A stretch of 7,978 nt of DNA, from positions 1 through 7,978 of the forward strand of contig CAMYWZ010000044.1 in assembly GCA_947302945.1 (NCBI GenBank), in the 5' to 3' direction. Positions 1 to 6,611 of this stretch are shown here, piece by piece; the first letter of the stretch is position 1, and each line of letters opens with the position of its first letter. The notes under the pieces were generated by a model. The model was not told the DNA's origin. It saw only the letters and a program-made list of their open reading frames with translations, and made no database searches. The stretch comes from an uncultured Bacillota bacterium. Its GTDB lineage: Bacteria; Bacillota; Clostridia; Peptostreptococcales; Anaerovoracaceae. The position numbers and the translations under genes are program-made.

Positions 1-1
1 C

Positions 2-421
2 GACAAGCTCTTCGGTTTTGAGCTCGGCATAGACGACTACGTCGTAAAGCCCTTCAGCCCCAAGGAGCTGATGGCCCGCATCGCGGCAGTCCTGGCAAGG
101 AAAAAGAAGAACGACGAGCCCGTAAAGCAGAGCGTCCTAAGCTCCGGCGGCCTGGTCGTGAACATGGATTCAAGGACCGTCACCGTCGACGGCGTCAAGA
201 TAGACTGCACCCTCAAGGAGTACGAGATCCTGGCCTACCTCATGCAGAACAGGAACATCGCCCTCTCAAGAGACAGGATGCTTCAGGACATCTGGGGCTA
301 CGACTTCTTCGGCGACGACCGCACCATAGACACCCACATCAAGAACCTCAGGAGCCGCCTTGGAGAATACAGGGACAAGATCACGACAGTAAGAGGCATA
401 GGCTACAAGTTTGAAGATTAA
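2..421 (+). CDS. OmpR/PhoB-family DNA-binding response regulator (5' end missing)
   Basis: This is the C-terminal 139 residues of a two-component response regulator; the open frame runs in from the left edge, and about 85-90 receiver residues, including the phospho-acceptor aspartate, lie outside. What remains of the receiver is its last strand and helix, with the motif DDYVVKPFSPKEL, whose lysine (residue 16 of the fragment) and following Pro-Phe are the conserved switch residues. After a charged linker (KKKNDEP) comes a winged-helix Trans_Reg_C domain, about residues 49-138. It shows LTLKEYEIL-like helix 1 (TLKEYEILAYL), the recognition helix DDRTIDTHIKNLRSRL and the wing ending VRGIGYKFED. 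The ATG at 71 is internal, not the real start. The next gene encodes a histidine kinase overlapping this stop codon, so the two are a cognate pair. Target genes cannot be read from the sequence. Family assignment is secure; the specific regulator is unknown. Confidence 0.95.
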   Translation, partial: DKLFGFELGIDDYVVKPFSPKELMARIAAVLARKKKNDEPVKQSVLSSGGLVVNMDSRTVTVDGVKIDCTLKEYEILAYLMQNRNIALSRDRMLQDIWGYDFFGDDRTIDTHIKNLRSRLGEYRDKITTVRGIGYKFED

Positions 422-1883
422 GATCCCGGAAGGGCAGAAAAAAGATAAAAGACCGGTAAAAGAGCTGCGGTACAGGATCACAGTCTCTTTTATCGTTTTT
501 GCAGTCGTCCTCATGGCCCTTTTGTGGATATTCCAGTCGGTGTTCCTCGACAAATACTACGAGTTCGCCATGAGCCGCCGCTGCTCCGCCGCAGTAAAGA
601 CCGTGGCGGATTATTACGCCCACGCCGGAGACGACATTTCCTACGACAGCTTTGTCTCCTTCCTCGGCGAGAAGGCCTCTGACAACGATATCTACATCTG
701 GATAGAGTCCACCGACGGCACCTTCTACATCTCATCTGAAAGTGTGGGCCAGGGAAGGTTCATGATGAATTCCCGCGAGCTCATCGCCCAGGCAAGGCGA
801 ATGCTCAAAAGCGGAGACAGTACCACAGTCAGCTTTACCGCAAAGGACCGCGTCCCGGACGACGCTTCGCGTTACATATACGGAAAATACGTTGAGAGCA
901 GCTCCAGAAACCCGGTCTACATCTACGCCATCGCAAGCCTCGCTCCGCTCGGGCCTGCAGTCGGCATCATACGCTCCCAGCTGCTGATCGTTACGATAAT
1001 AGCCCTCATCATAGGCTTCTTCATCGCGCGCTTTACTTCAAAGCGGCTGGCAACGCCTATCACCGACATGGAGATCAAGGCCAGGGAGCTTGCCAAAGGC
1101 AACTACGACACCCACTTCGAGGGAGGCAACTACAAGGAGCTTACGGACCTTGCGGCCACGCTGAACCAGACCGCCGCGGACCTTAAGGCTTCCGATGCGC
1201 TTCAGAAAGACCTCATAGCCAACGTCTCTCACGACCTGAGGACGCCTCTTACCATGATAAAATCCTACGCGGAGCTCATCCGCGACATCTCCGGAAACGA
1301 CCCGTCCCGCCGTGACGAGCATCTTTCCGTCATCATTCAGGAGACGGACCGCCTGGACGACCTGGTAGGGGATATACTCACGCTTTCAAAGATGCAGGCC
1401 GGAGTCGTGGAGATGGAGATGGAGGACTTCGACATCCAGGAGGCAGCCGAGAGCGTCTTTTCCACCTACATGGTCATGGAGCAGGAGGGATTCTCGCTGC
1501 ACTTCGACAAGCTTCCCGGGGCCATCACGGTCTACGGCGACAGGCGCAAGATACAGCAGGTCATCTCCAACCTGATCTCCAACGCCATACGCTACAGCAG
1601 GGACGTAAAGGACGTCAGACTGAGCTTTGCTCTCGAAGGCGGTTCTGTGATGTGTTCCGTCGCGGACAAGGGTATAGGCATAGCCGAGGACGATCTGCAG
1701 AAGATCTGGAACCGCTATCAGAAAGCAAGCCGCCAGGGCACCAGGAGCGCCCAGGGAACAGGCCTGGGGCTTTCGATAGCTTCGGAGATCCTCGAAAAAC
1801 ACGGCGCCCAGTACGGGGTGGAAAGCAAGCCCGGAGAAGGCAGCCGTTTCTGGTTCACGTTGCCTGTCAAACAGCAGTCTTAG
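411..1883 (+). CDS. Membrane sensor histidine kinase, cognate to the upstream regulator
   Basis: A 490-residue sensor kinase that should autophosphorylate on histidine and pass the phosphate to the adjacent regulator. Visible order: basic N-terminus; membrane helix 1 (about 23-45); an extracytoplasmic domain of about 140 residues with no motif I recognise; membrane helix 2 (about 187-208); HAMP linker (about 208-262). Then comes the HisKA dimerisation helix with NVSHDLRTPLTMIKSYAEL, phospho-acceptor H274. The ATPase domain has an N box (SNLISNAIRYSRD, N387/N391), a G1 box DKGIGI (D419) and a G2 box GTGLGLS (449-455). The F box is atypical (IWNRYQKAS). The only sensible start is TTG at 411: the next in-frame ATG (513) would cut membrane helix 1. 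The gene therefore overlaps the regulator stop by 11 bases, which suggests translational coupling; AAGAGG at 391-396 is a rather distant ribosome site. The signal sensed is unknown. Confidence 0.93.
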   Translation: MKIKIPEGQKKDKRPVKELRYRITVSFIVFAVVLMALLWIFQSVFLDKYYEFAMSRRCSAAVKTVADYYAHAGDDISYDSFVSFLGEKASDNDIYIWIESTDGTFYISSESVGQGRFMMNSRELIAQARRMLKSGDSTTVSFTAKDRVPDDASRYIYGKYVESSSRNPVYIYAIASLAPLGPAVGIIRSQLLIVTIIALIIGFFIARFTSKRLATPITDMEIKARELAKGNYDTHFEGGNYKELTDLAATLNQTAADLKASDALQKDLIANVSHDLRTPLTMIKSYAELIRDISGNDPSRRDEHLSVIIQETDRLDDLVGDILTLSKMQAGVVEMEMEDFDIQEAAESVFSTYMVMEQEGFSLHFDKLPGAITVYGDRRKIQQVISNLISNAIRYSRDVKDVRLSFALEGGSVMCSVADKGIGIAEDDLQKIWNRYQKASRQGTRSAQGTGLGLSIASEILEKHGAQYGVESKPGEGSRFWFTLPVKQQS

Positions 1884-1920
1884 GGCACGCGTTTGATTCC
1901 CGAAAAATAATTGCAGGCTT

Positions 1921-1946
1921 ACAGTAAAATTATCGAAAATTACTGT
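1921..1946. repeat. Inverted repeat upstream of the carD promoters, possible operator
   Basis: ACAGTAA (1921-1927) and its exact reverse complement TTACTGT (1940-1946) flank 12 AT-rich bases. The right arm ends on the first base of the P1 -35 box. No T-run follows, so it does not look like a terminator. It is placed well for a repressor or activator binding site. The bound protein is unknown; the OmpR-type regulator encoded just upstream is one candidate, by proximity only. Confidence 0.45.
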
Positions 1947-1974
1947 TGACAGGGCTTGCATGCGATGATAATAT
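1946..1974 (+). promoter_or_regulatory. Promoter P1 of the carD operon (sigma-A type)
   Basis: A consensus -35 box TTGACA (1946-1951) is separated by 17 bases from the -10 box TAATAT (1969-1974), which matches TATAAT at four of six positions. Transcription would begin near 1981, giving a leader of about 59 bases to the carD ATG. It lies in the AT-rich gap between the kinase gene and carD, the expected place for an operon promoter. AT-rich sequence just upstream could also act as an UP element. Confidence 0.8.
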
Positions 1975-1988
1975 AACAATTTAATTTA

Positions 1989-2017
1989 TTGACTGGAACC
2001 TTTTTGCGTGCTATAAT
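1989..2017 (+). promoter_or_regulatory. Promoter P2 of the carD operon (extended -10)
   Basis: The -35 box TTGACT (1989-1994), a 17-base spacer and a perfect TATAAT (2012-2017) are preceded by TGC, an extended -10 element. Start would be near 2023-2025, within or just before the GGAGG ribosome site (2024-2028). The transcript would thus have a leader of only about 16 bases. P2 repeats P1's geometry exactly 43 bases downstream. Confidence 0.82.
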
Positions 2018-2023
2018 AGCTTC

Positions 2024-2028
2024 GGAGG
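2024..2028 (+). promoter_or_regulatory. Ribosome binding site of carD
   Basis: GGAGG lies 11 bases before the ATG at 2040. It supports that ATG over an upstream in-frame TTG at 1989, which is part of the P2 -35 box. Confidence 0.8.
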
Positions 2029-2039
2029 TTCCTCATTTT

Positions 2040-2513
2040 ATGTTTAAAATTGGTGACAGAGTAGTCTATCCTATGCACGGAGCAGGCCTCGTCGAAAGCA
2101 TCGAAAACAGAACGATACTGGGAGAGGAGCGCTCTTACTATATCGTAAGGATCAAGCACGGCAACATGCAGGTCATGGTCCCTGTCAGCGGAGCCGAGGC
2201 TGTCGGCCTTCGCGGTATAGTAGAGCCCAAAGCCCTCGATCCCATTTATGATGCTCTCGGCGCGGAGTCTACCCCCATGGACGAGAACTGGAACCGCAGG
2301 AACCGCGAAAACATGGAAAAGCTCAAGACCGGGGATCTTTCAAAGGTCGCGGAGGTCATCAGGAACCTCACCAGGGTGGACCGGGTAAAGAAGCTATCCA
2401 CAGGAGAAAAAAAGCTCCTCAACAACGCCCGCATGATACTCTCCTCGGAGATGAGCATGGTCCTGGGCATAGACGAGGAAACAGCCCTTGCGCGTATCGA
2501 CAAGGCGGTCTGA
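2040..2513 (+). CDS. CarD/CdnL-family RNA polymerase-binding transcription regulator
   Basis: A 157-residue protein, the usual length for CarD/CdnL proteins. These bind the beta subunit of RNA polymerase and stabilise the open promoter complex, often at rRNA and growth-related promoters. The N-terminal Tudor-like polymerase-interaction domain (about 1-60) begins with the family hallmark MFKIGDRVVYPMHGAG and contains the strand YYIVRIKHGNMQVMVPV. The helical C-terminal domain (about 61-157) has NWNRRNRENMEKLKTGDL (W84, likely the tryptophan that contacts DNA at the -10 edge in characterised members), AEVIRNL, and TGEKKLLNNARMILSSEM. The ATG at 2040 is chosen because it gives the family N-terminus and has a GGAGG site. 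It is the first gene of the probable operon and follows two strong promoters. Feedback on its own promoters is plausible but is inference. In some Firmicutes such proteins also neighbour yacL-like genes. Confidence 0.93.
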   Translation: MFKIGDRVVYPMHGAGLVESIENRTILGEERSYYIVRIKHGNMQVMVPVSGAEAVGLRGIVEPKALDPIYDALGAESTPMDENWNRRNRENMEKLKTGDLSKVAEVIRNLTRVDRVKKLSTGEKKLLNNARMILSSEMSMVLGIDEETALARIDKAV

Positions 2514-2552
2514 AAGCCCCTTCGGTCGTTGATATATAAAAACACAACAGAA

Positions 2553-2560
2553 TAAGGAGA
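2553..2560 (+). promoter_or_regulatory. Ribosome binding site of the yacL-like gene
   Basis: TAAGGAGA, a strong Shine-Dalgarno sequence, sits 7 bases before the ATG at 2568 and fixes that start. The 54-base gap after carD shows no convincing terminator or promoter. Confidence 0.85.
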
Positions 2561-2567
2561 ACCAAAA

Positions 2568-3674
2568 ATGCTCAAAAAAGTATTCCGCGTTGTCTTGACG
2601 GTCTGCGGAATGCTGCTTGGCTTCGGAGTGTCGACCTACCTCGTGGAGCACTGGGATATTCTTTCAGGTCTCGCGCAGACCGAGAAGACCCTGATAGTGC
2701 TGGTAACCACAGGACTGTTCGCAATCATTTTCTTTCATGTTTTTTCGGCACTCACGAGCAGAGGAGAAAAGGTGGCAAATACTGTCGCCGCAGAGCTTAC
2801 CGAAAAGCTCTCCGCCGGCGAACTGCTGCCTGTAGTAATTGGTCTTATCGCAGGGCTGGTCATTGCCTACCTGATCTCGCCGATTATTAATGGGATCCAG
2901 GCACTGCAGGTACTGAACCTGAACGTGATACTCACCGTACTGCTTTATCTTCTGTTTGCCTCGCTTGGTATAGCGGTTGCACGCAGGCTAACGCCGGAGC
3001 TTAAAACGCTCGGGGCGGCCGTCATGCCGACCAAAGAGCAGCAGTCGTCAAGAAAAAAGTCAAAAAGCCGCTCGGCGGCAGCGCCGAAGATCCTGGACAC
3101 CTCCGTCATCATAGACGGCAGGATAGTCGACATCCTCAAGACAGGCTTCATCGAGGGGGATATAGTTATCCCTTCCTTTGTATTGGTCGAGCTTCGCCAC
3201 ATAGCCGATTCGTCTGACGCGCTCAAGCGCCAGCGCGGCAGAAGGGGTCTGGACATTCTCAACAGGATACAGACCGAATACGGCATAGAGATCTACGACA
3301 CCGGTTCGGACAAGTCCCTTGACGAGATCCCCGAAGTGGACGTCAAGCTTCTTAAGCTTGCCCAGAACATGAAAGGCATGGTCGTCACCAACGACTTCAA
3401 CCTCAACAAGGTGGCCGGCATACAGGGCGTGGGAGTGCTCAACATCAACGAGCTTGCCAACACCTTAAAACCGGTGGTGCTCCCCGGAGAAAAGCTCCAG
3501 GTCTTCCTCGTCAAAGAGGGCAAGGAGAGCTCGCAGGGCGTCGCCTATCTGGACGACGGTACCATGATAGTTGTGGAAAACGGCAAAAAATACATAGGCA
3601 AGACAGTCGACACCACAGTCACCAGCGTCCTTCAGACATCTGCGGGCCGCATGATATTCGCAAGGCCAAATTAA
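2568..3674 (+). CDS. yacL: YacL-type membrane protein with PIN and TRAM domains
   Basis: A 368-residue protein of the same architecture as Bacillus subtilis YacL. Four hydrophobic helices (about 5-26, 41-62, 86-108, 117-138) anchor it in the membrane, followed by a basic, serine-rich linker (about 154-173, SSRKKSKSRS). Next is a PIN nuclease-like domain (about 174-298) starting KILDTSVIIDGRI. Acidic residues D177, E208, D258 and D276 (in VVTNDFNLN) match the usual metal-binding set, so it may be an active RNase. The C-terminal TRAM domain (about 301-364, beginning LPGEKLQVFLVKEGKE) is a predicted RNA-binding fold. RNA cleavage at the membrane is inferred from the domains; the cellular role of this family is not established to my knowledge. 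The place between carD and ispD fits the conserved Firmicute order. The start has a strong ribosome site. Gene symbol is by synteny and architecture. Confidence 0.92.
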   Translation: MLKKVFRVVLTVCGMLLGFGVSTYLVEHWDILSGLAQTEKTLIVLVTTGLFAIIFFHVFSALTSRGEKVANTVAAELTEKLSAGELLPVVIGLIAGLVIAYLISPIINGIQALQVLNLNVILTVLLYLLFASLGIAVARRLTPELKTLGAAVMPTKEQQSSRKKSKSRSAAAPKILDTSVIIDGRIVDILKTGFIEGDIVIPSFVLVELRHIADSSDALKRQRGRRGLDILNRIQTEYGIEIYDTGSDKSLDEIPEVDVKLLKLAQNMKGMVVTNDFNLNKVAGIQGVGVLNINELANTLKPVVLPGEKLQVFLVKEGKESSQGVAYLDDGTMIVVENGKKYIGKTVDTTVTSVLQTSAGRMIFARPN

Positions 3675-3677
3675 GAA

Positions 3678-4826
3678 ATGCAGAAGTTCTCTGTCCTGAT
3701 CGCAGCCGCGGGCTCTTCGGTCCGCATGGGCGGCAGCGTTCCAAAACAGTATATGCAGATCGACGGCTGTCCCGTTCTCGCAAGGTCGGTGAGGGCTTTT
3801 TGCGGTATTCCGGGAGTTTCGCAGATACTTGTCATGTGCCCCGCGGGGGACGAAGAATACTGCGAGGGCCTTCTGGCAAAGCACCTTGGCGCGGAGGGCG
3901 GCGCTCTTCCGAAGATCAGTGTCTGCGCGGGCGGTGCAGTCCGGCAGGAGACCGTGCTTAAAGGCGTAAGGCAGCTTGCTGCGGATTCGGACTTCATCCT
4001 GGTGTACGACGGGGCAAGGCCCTTCGTCAGCAGGGAAGTCATCGGCGGCGTCATGGAAGCGCTCCTTTCCGGGTCGGATGCGGCTGTGCCCTGCGTAAAG
4101 CCCAAAAACACCATAAGGACTGCCGAAAAGACCCTGGACCGCTCAATGCTCTACGAAGTCCAGACGCCGCAGGGCTTTAAGGCGCCGGTGCTGCTTGCAG
4201 CAGAGGAAAAGGCCCTGCAGGATGGTTTTTCAGGCACGGACGAAGCTTCACTTGCGGAGCACTTCGGCTGCGCCGTCACCATCACTGAAGGTGATTACGC
4301 GAATGTAAAGATCACCACACCGGAGGATCTGCCCATGAATACGATACGCTGCGGAAACGGCTACGACGTTCACAGACTGGTTTCCGGCAGGAAACTGATG
4401 CTCGGCTGCGTTCAGATACCGTACGAAAAAGGCCTTCTCGGCCATTCGGACGCGGACGTATGCGCCCATGCTATAGCGGACGCTCTCCTGGGGGCGGCAG
4501 CCCTTCGGGACATAGGCGTTCACTTCCCGGACACGTCTGACGACACCGAAGGCATGCCCGGAAGCGAGCTTCTCGCAAAGACCGCGCGTATCGTTGAAAA
4601 CGCGGGCTTTACTATAATCAACACAGATGCTACAATTGTCGCACAGAAGCCCAAACTGGCGCCGTATATAGAAGAGATGCGCGCCGCCACTGCAAAGGCC
4701 CTGGGTATAGAGACCGGCGCTGTAAGCATCAAGGCCACCACCGAAGAAGGCCTTGGCATCACCGGCAGCGGCGAGGCCATAAGCACCTTCGCCACAGCCA
4801 CGCTGGCATGCAGATCCGGCAGATAA
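3678..4826 (+). CDS. ispDF: Bifunctional IspD-IspF: MEP cytidylyltransferase and MEcPP synthase fusion
   Basis: One 382-residue polypeptide carries two enzymes of the MEP isoprenoid pathway. IspD (about 1-220) joins CTP to 2-C-methylerythritol 4-phosphate. It shows the nucleotide loop AAAGSSVRMGGSVPKQY (R16, K23), VYDGARPFV, LDRSMLYEVQTPQGF (R155), GTDEASL and VKITTPEDL (K211). IspF (about 222-378) makes the 2,4-cyclodiphosphate with loss of CMP. It has metal ligands D230 and H232 in GYDVHRL and H264, plus GHSDADV, HFPDTSDD and the C-terminal ATTEEGLGITGSGEAI. There is almost no linker: PEDLPMNTIRCGNGYDVH. The middle enzyme of the pathway, IspE, is not in the window. The gene starts 3 bases after the yacL stop with only a weak ribosome site, so translation is probably coupled. 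All catalytic motifs of both halves are intact. Such fusions are well known in alpha- and epsilonproteobacteria; in Bacillus the two genes are separate. Confidence 0.95.
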   Translation: MQKFSVLIAAAGSSVRMGGSVPKQYMQIDGCPVLARSVRAFCGIPGVSQILVMCPAGDEEYCEGLLAKHLGAEGGALPKISVCAGGAVRQETVLKGVRQLAADSDFILVYDGARPFVSREVIGGVMEALLSGSDAAVPCVKPKNTIRTAEKTLDRSMLYEVQTPQGFKAPVLLAAEEKALQDGFSGTDEASLAEHFGCAVTITEGDYANVKITTPEDLPMNTIRCGNGYDVHRLVSGRKLMLGCVQIPYEKGLLGHSDADVCAHAIADALLGAAALRDIGVHFPDTSDDTEGMPGSELLAKTARIVENAGFTIINTDATIVAQKPKLAPYIEEMRAATAKALGIETGAVSIKATTEEGLGITGSGEAISTFATATLACRSGR

Positions 4827-4845
4827 AGTCATAAGCAAACAAGCC

Positions 4846-4852
4846 GAAAGGA
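4846..4852 (+). promoter_or_regulatory. Ribosome binding site of proS
   Basis: GAAAGGA lies 10 bases before the ATG at 4863. The 36-base gap from ispDF contains no terminator, promoter or room for a T-box leader, so proS is probably co-transcribed. Confidence 0.7.
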
Positions 4853-4862
4853 TATCGATAAG

Positions 4863-6599
4863 ATGATAAAAGCTTCAAAAATGTTTTTAAGTACGCTCAG
4901 GGAAGTTCCCTCCGAAGCGGAGATCCCCAGCCACATCCTGCTCCTTCGCAGCGGCATGATCAAAAAGCTCGTCTCAGGCGTCTACGCCTTCATGCCCCTG
5001 GGGTACAGGACCCTGCGCAAGATAGAGAACATAGTCAGGGAAGAGATGGACGCCGCCGGCGCCCAGGAAGTGCTCATGTCAGCCCTCCAGCCCGCCGAAC
5101 TTTGGCAGGAATCCGGCCGCTGGTACGCCTACGGCCCGGAAATGATGCGCCTTAAGGACCGCAACCAGCGCGAATTCTGCCTCGGCCCCACCCACGAGGA
5201 GATCTTCACGGACATAGTGCGCCAGCAGGTCTCCAGCTACAGGCAGCTCCCGCTCAACCTCTACCAGATACAGCACAAGTACAGAGACGAAGCCCGCCCC
5301 CGTTTCGGCCTCATCAGAAGCCGCGAGTTCATCATGAAGGACGACTATTCCTTCGACAGGGACGAGGAGGGCCTGGACGTCAGCTACTGGAACATGTACC
5401 ACGCATACGAGAAGGTCTTCGACCGCTGCGGCCTTGTCTACAGGCCGGTCGAGGCTGATTCTGGCGCCATCGGAGGCAGCAATTCCCACGAATTCTGTGC
5501 GCTTTCCGAGGTCGGAGAAGAGGAGATCATCTACTGCGATCACTGCACCATGGCCGCCACCGCCGAGCGCGCCGCCTTTAAGGACGCCCCGGCGCCGGAC
5601 GAGGCGGAGCTTCCCCTCGAGAAGGTCCACACCCCCGGAACCAAGACCATAGAAGCTGTCGCGCAGTTCCTCGGCCTCCCGCAGGACAAGACCATCAAAG
5701 CTCTGCTCTTCGAACTCTACAGGCCCGAAAACGAAAGCCCGGAGCCCGAATACATAGCCTGCTTTATCAGAGGCGACAGGCAGCTGAACATGACCAAGCT
5801 CGTCAATATCCTGAACGTTCCCGAGTACGCCATCCAGTTCGCCGACGAGGTGAAGATGGGTGAAAAGACCGGCTGCGTGGGCGGATTCACCGGCCCCATA
5901 GGCCTTCACGACTGCACCGTCATTGTTGACAGCGAGCTTGTAGGAAGCAAAAATCTCTGCGCCGGAGCCTGCGAGGCGGACCACCACCTCATCAACGTCA
6001 ACTACGGCAGAGATTACAAGGCGGACATAGTAACGGATCTCAAGCTCCTCCAGGAGGGCGACCCCTGTCCGGTCTGCGGAGCTCCCGTAAAGTCCGCAAG
6101 GGGCATAGAAGTCGGCCAGGTCTTCAAGCTCGGCACCAAGTACTCCGTCCCCATGAACCTTACCTACCACGACGAGAACCAGCAGGAGCACCCCGTGGTC
6201 ATGGGCTGCTACGGCATAGGCGTAACAAGGACCTTCGCAGCGATAGTCGAGCAGCATCACGATGACAACGGCATCATCTGGCCGGTCAGCGTAGCTCCGT
6301 ACCACGTTGTGATCACTGTCATCAAGCCTGCGGACGCAGTCCAGATGAGCCTTGCCGAAAACATAGGCGCCCGTCTCGAATCCGCCGGCTGCGAAGTCGT
6401 AATAGACGACCGCGACGAACGCCCCGGCGTCAAGTTCAAGGACGCGGACCTTCTGGGCTTCCCCATCAGGATCACCGTCGGAAAGAAAGCTGCGGACGGC
6501 ATAGTCGAGTACAAGCTTCGCAGAGGCGGGGACGTCCTGGAGCTTTCCGCTGACGAAGCCGCCGACAAAGCGATAGAACTGGTAAGATCGGAGATCTGA
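4863..6599 (+). CDS. proS: Prolyl-tRNA synthetase, bacterial type with editing insertion domain
   Basis: A 578-residue class II synthetase that charges tRNA-Pro in the cytoplasm, close to the roughly 570 residues of the Escherichia coli type. The N-terminal catalytic part contains motif 1 (about 40-80, FMPLGYRTLRKIENIVREEM), the CLGPTHEE segment (106-113) and motif 2 (about 135-165, with KYRDEARPRFGLIRSREF). The INS/YbaK-like editing domain (about 225-385) removes mischarged alanine in characterised members. It includes DKTIKALLF, in which K279 probably matches the known editing lysine, and GGFTGPIGL. Cysteine pairs CDHC (225-228) and CPVC (402-405) bracket it. Motif 3 is MGCYGIGVTRTFAAI (447-461), and the anticodon-binding domain fills about 475-578 (DRDERPGVKFKDADLLG). 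No key motif is missing. In Bacillus gltX occupies the comparable slot between ispF and cysS, so proS here is a local difference. Confidence 0.96.
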   Translation: MIKASKMFLSTLREVPSEAEIPSHILLLRSGMIKKLVSGVYAFMPLGYRTLRKIENIVREEMDAAGAQEVLMSALQPAELWQESGRWYAYGPEMMRLKDRNQREFCLGPTHEEIFTDIVRQQVSSYRQLPLNLYQIQHKYRDEARPRFGLIRSREFIMKDDYSFDRDEEGLDVSYWNMYHAYEKVFDRCGLVYRPVEADSGAIGGSNSHEFCALSEVGEEEIIYCDHCTMAATAERAAFKDAPAPDEAELPLEKVHTPGTKTIEAVAQFLGLPQDKTIKALLFELYRPENESPEPEYIACFIRGDRQLNMTKLVNILNVPEYAIQFADEVKMGEKTGCVGGFTGPIGLHDCTVIVDSELVGSKNLCAGACEADHHLINVNYGRDYKADIVTDLKLLQEGDPCPVCGAPVKSARGIEVGQVFKLGTKYSVPMNLTYHDENQQEHPVVMGCYGIGVTRTFAAIVEQHHDDNGIIWPVSVAPYHVVITVIKPADAVQMSLAENIGARLESAGCEVVIDDRDERPGVKFKDADLLGFPIRITVGKKAADGIVEYKLRRGGDVLELSADEAADKAIELVRSEI

Positions 6600-6611
6600 T
6601 ATACATATCAG
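6596..6611. repeat. 16-base palindrome across the proS stop codon
   Basis: CTGATAT (6596-6602) and ATATCAG (6605-6611) are exact reverse complements around a two-base centre. The left arm contains the proS TGA stop. As RNA it could form a 5-bp stem with a 6-base loop. It abuts the double hairpin that follows, so it may be part of the same element or mark its border. Confidence 0.5.

Noticed and set aside
1884..1910. Possible terminator after the kinase gene (GGG and CCC followed by an A-rich run)
   Set aside because: Only three base pairs around a long loop and no T-run on the + strand; no real terminator is visible, so some read-through into carD is possible.
1386..1979. 197-codon - strand frame reaching from the kinase gene into the intergenic region
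   Set aside because: Its first codons lie over promoter P1 and the rest is antisense to the ATPase domain; the product has no family features.
1989..2039. N-terminal extension of carD from TTG at 1989
   Set aside because: That TTG is the start of the P2 -35 box, and the extension would not be on P2 transcripts. MFKIGDRVVYP at 2040 is the family N-terminus and has its own GGAGG.
2510..2540. Possible weak promoter before the yacL-like gene (CTGAAA, TATATA)
   Set aside because: Each box matches consensus at only four of six positions, and the strong carD promoters lie just upstream.
4594..4618. TTGAAA and TATAAT inside ispDF as an internal promoter for proS
   Set aside because: The spacer is only 13 bases, too short for sigma-A, and both boxes are part of conserved IspF coding sequence.
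5079..6305. 408-codon open frame on the - strand inside proS
   Set aside because: It lies wholly antisense to an intact synthetase, gives a low-complexity Val/Leu/Ala-rich product and follows from codon bias in a GC-rich gene.
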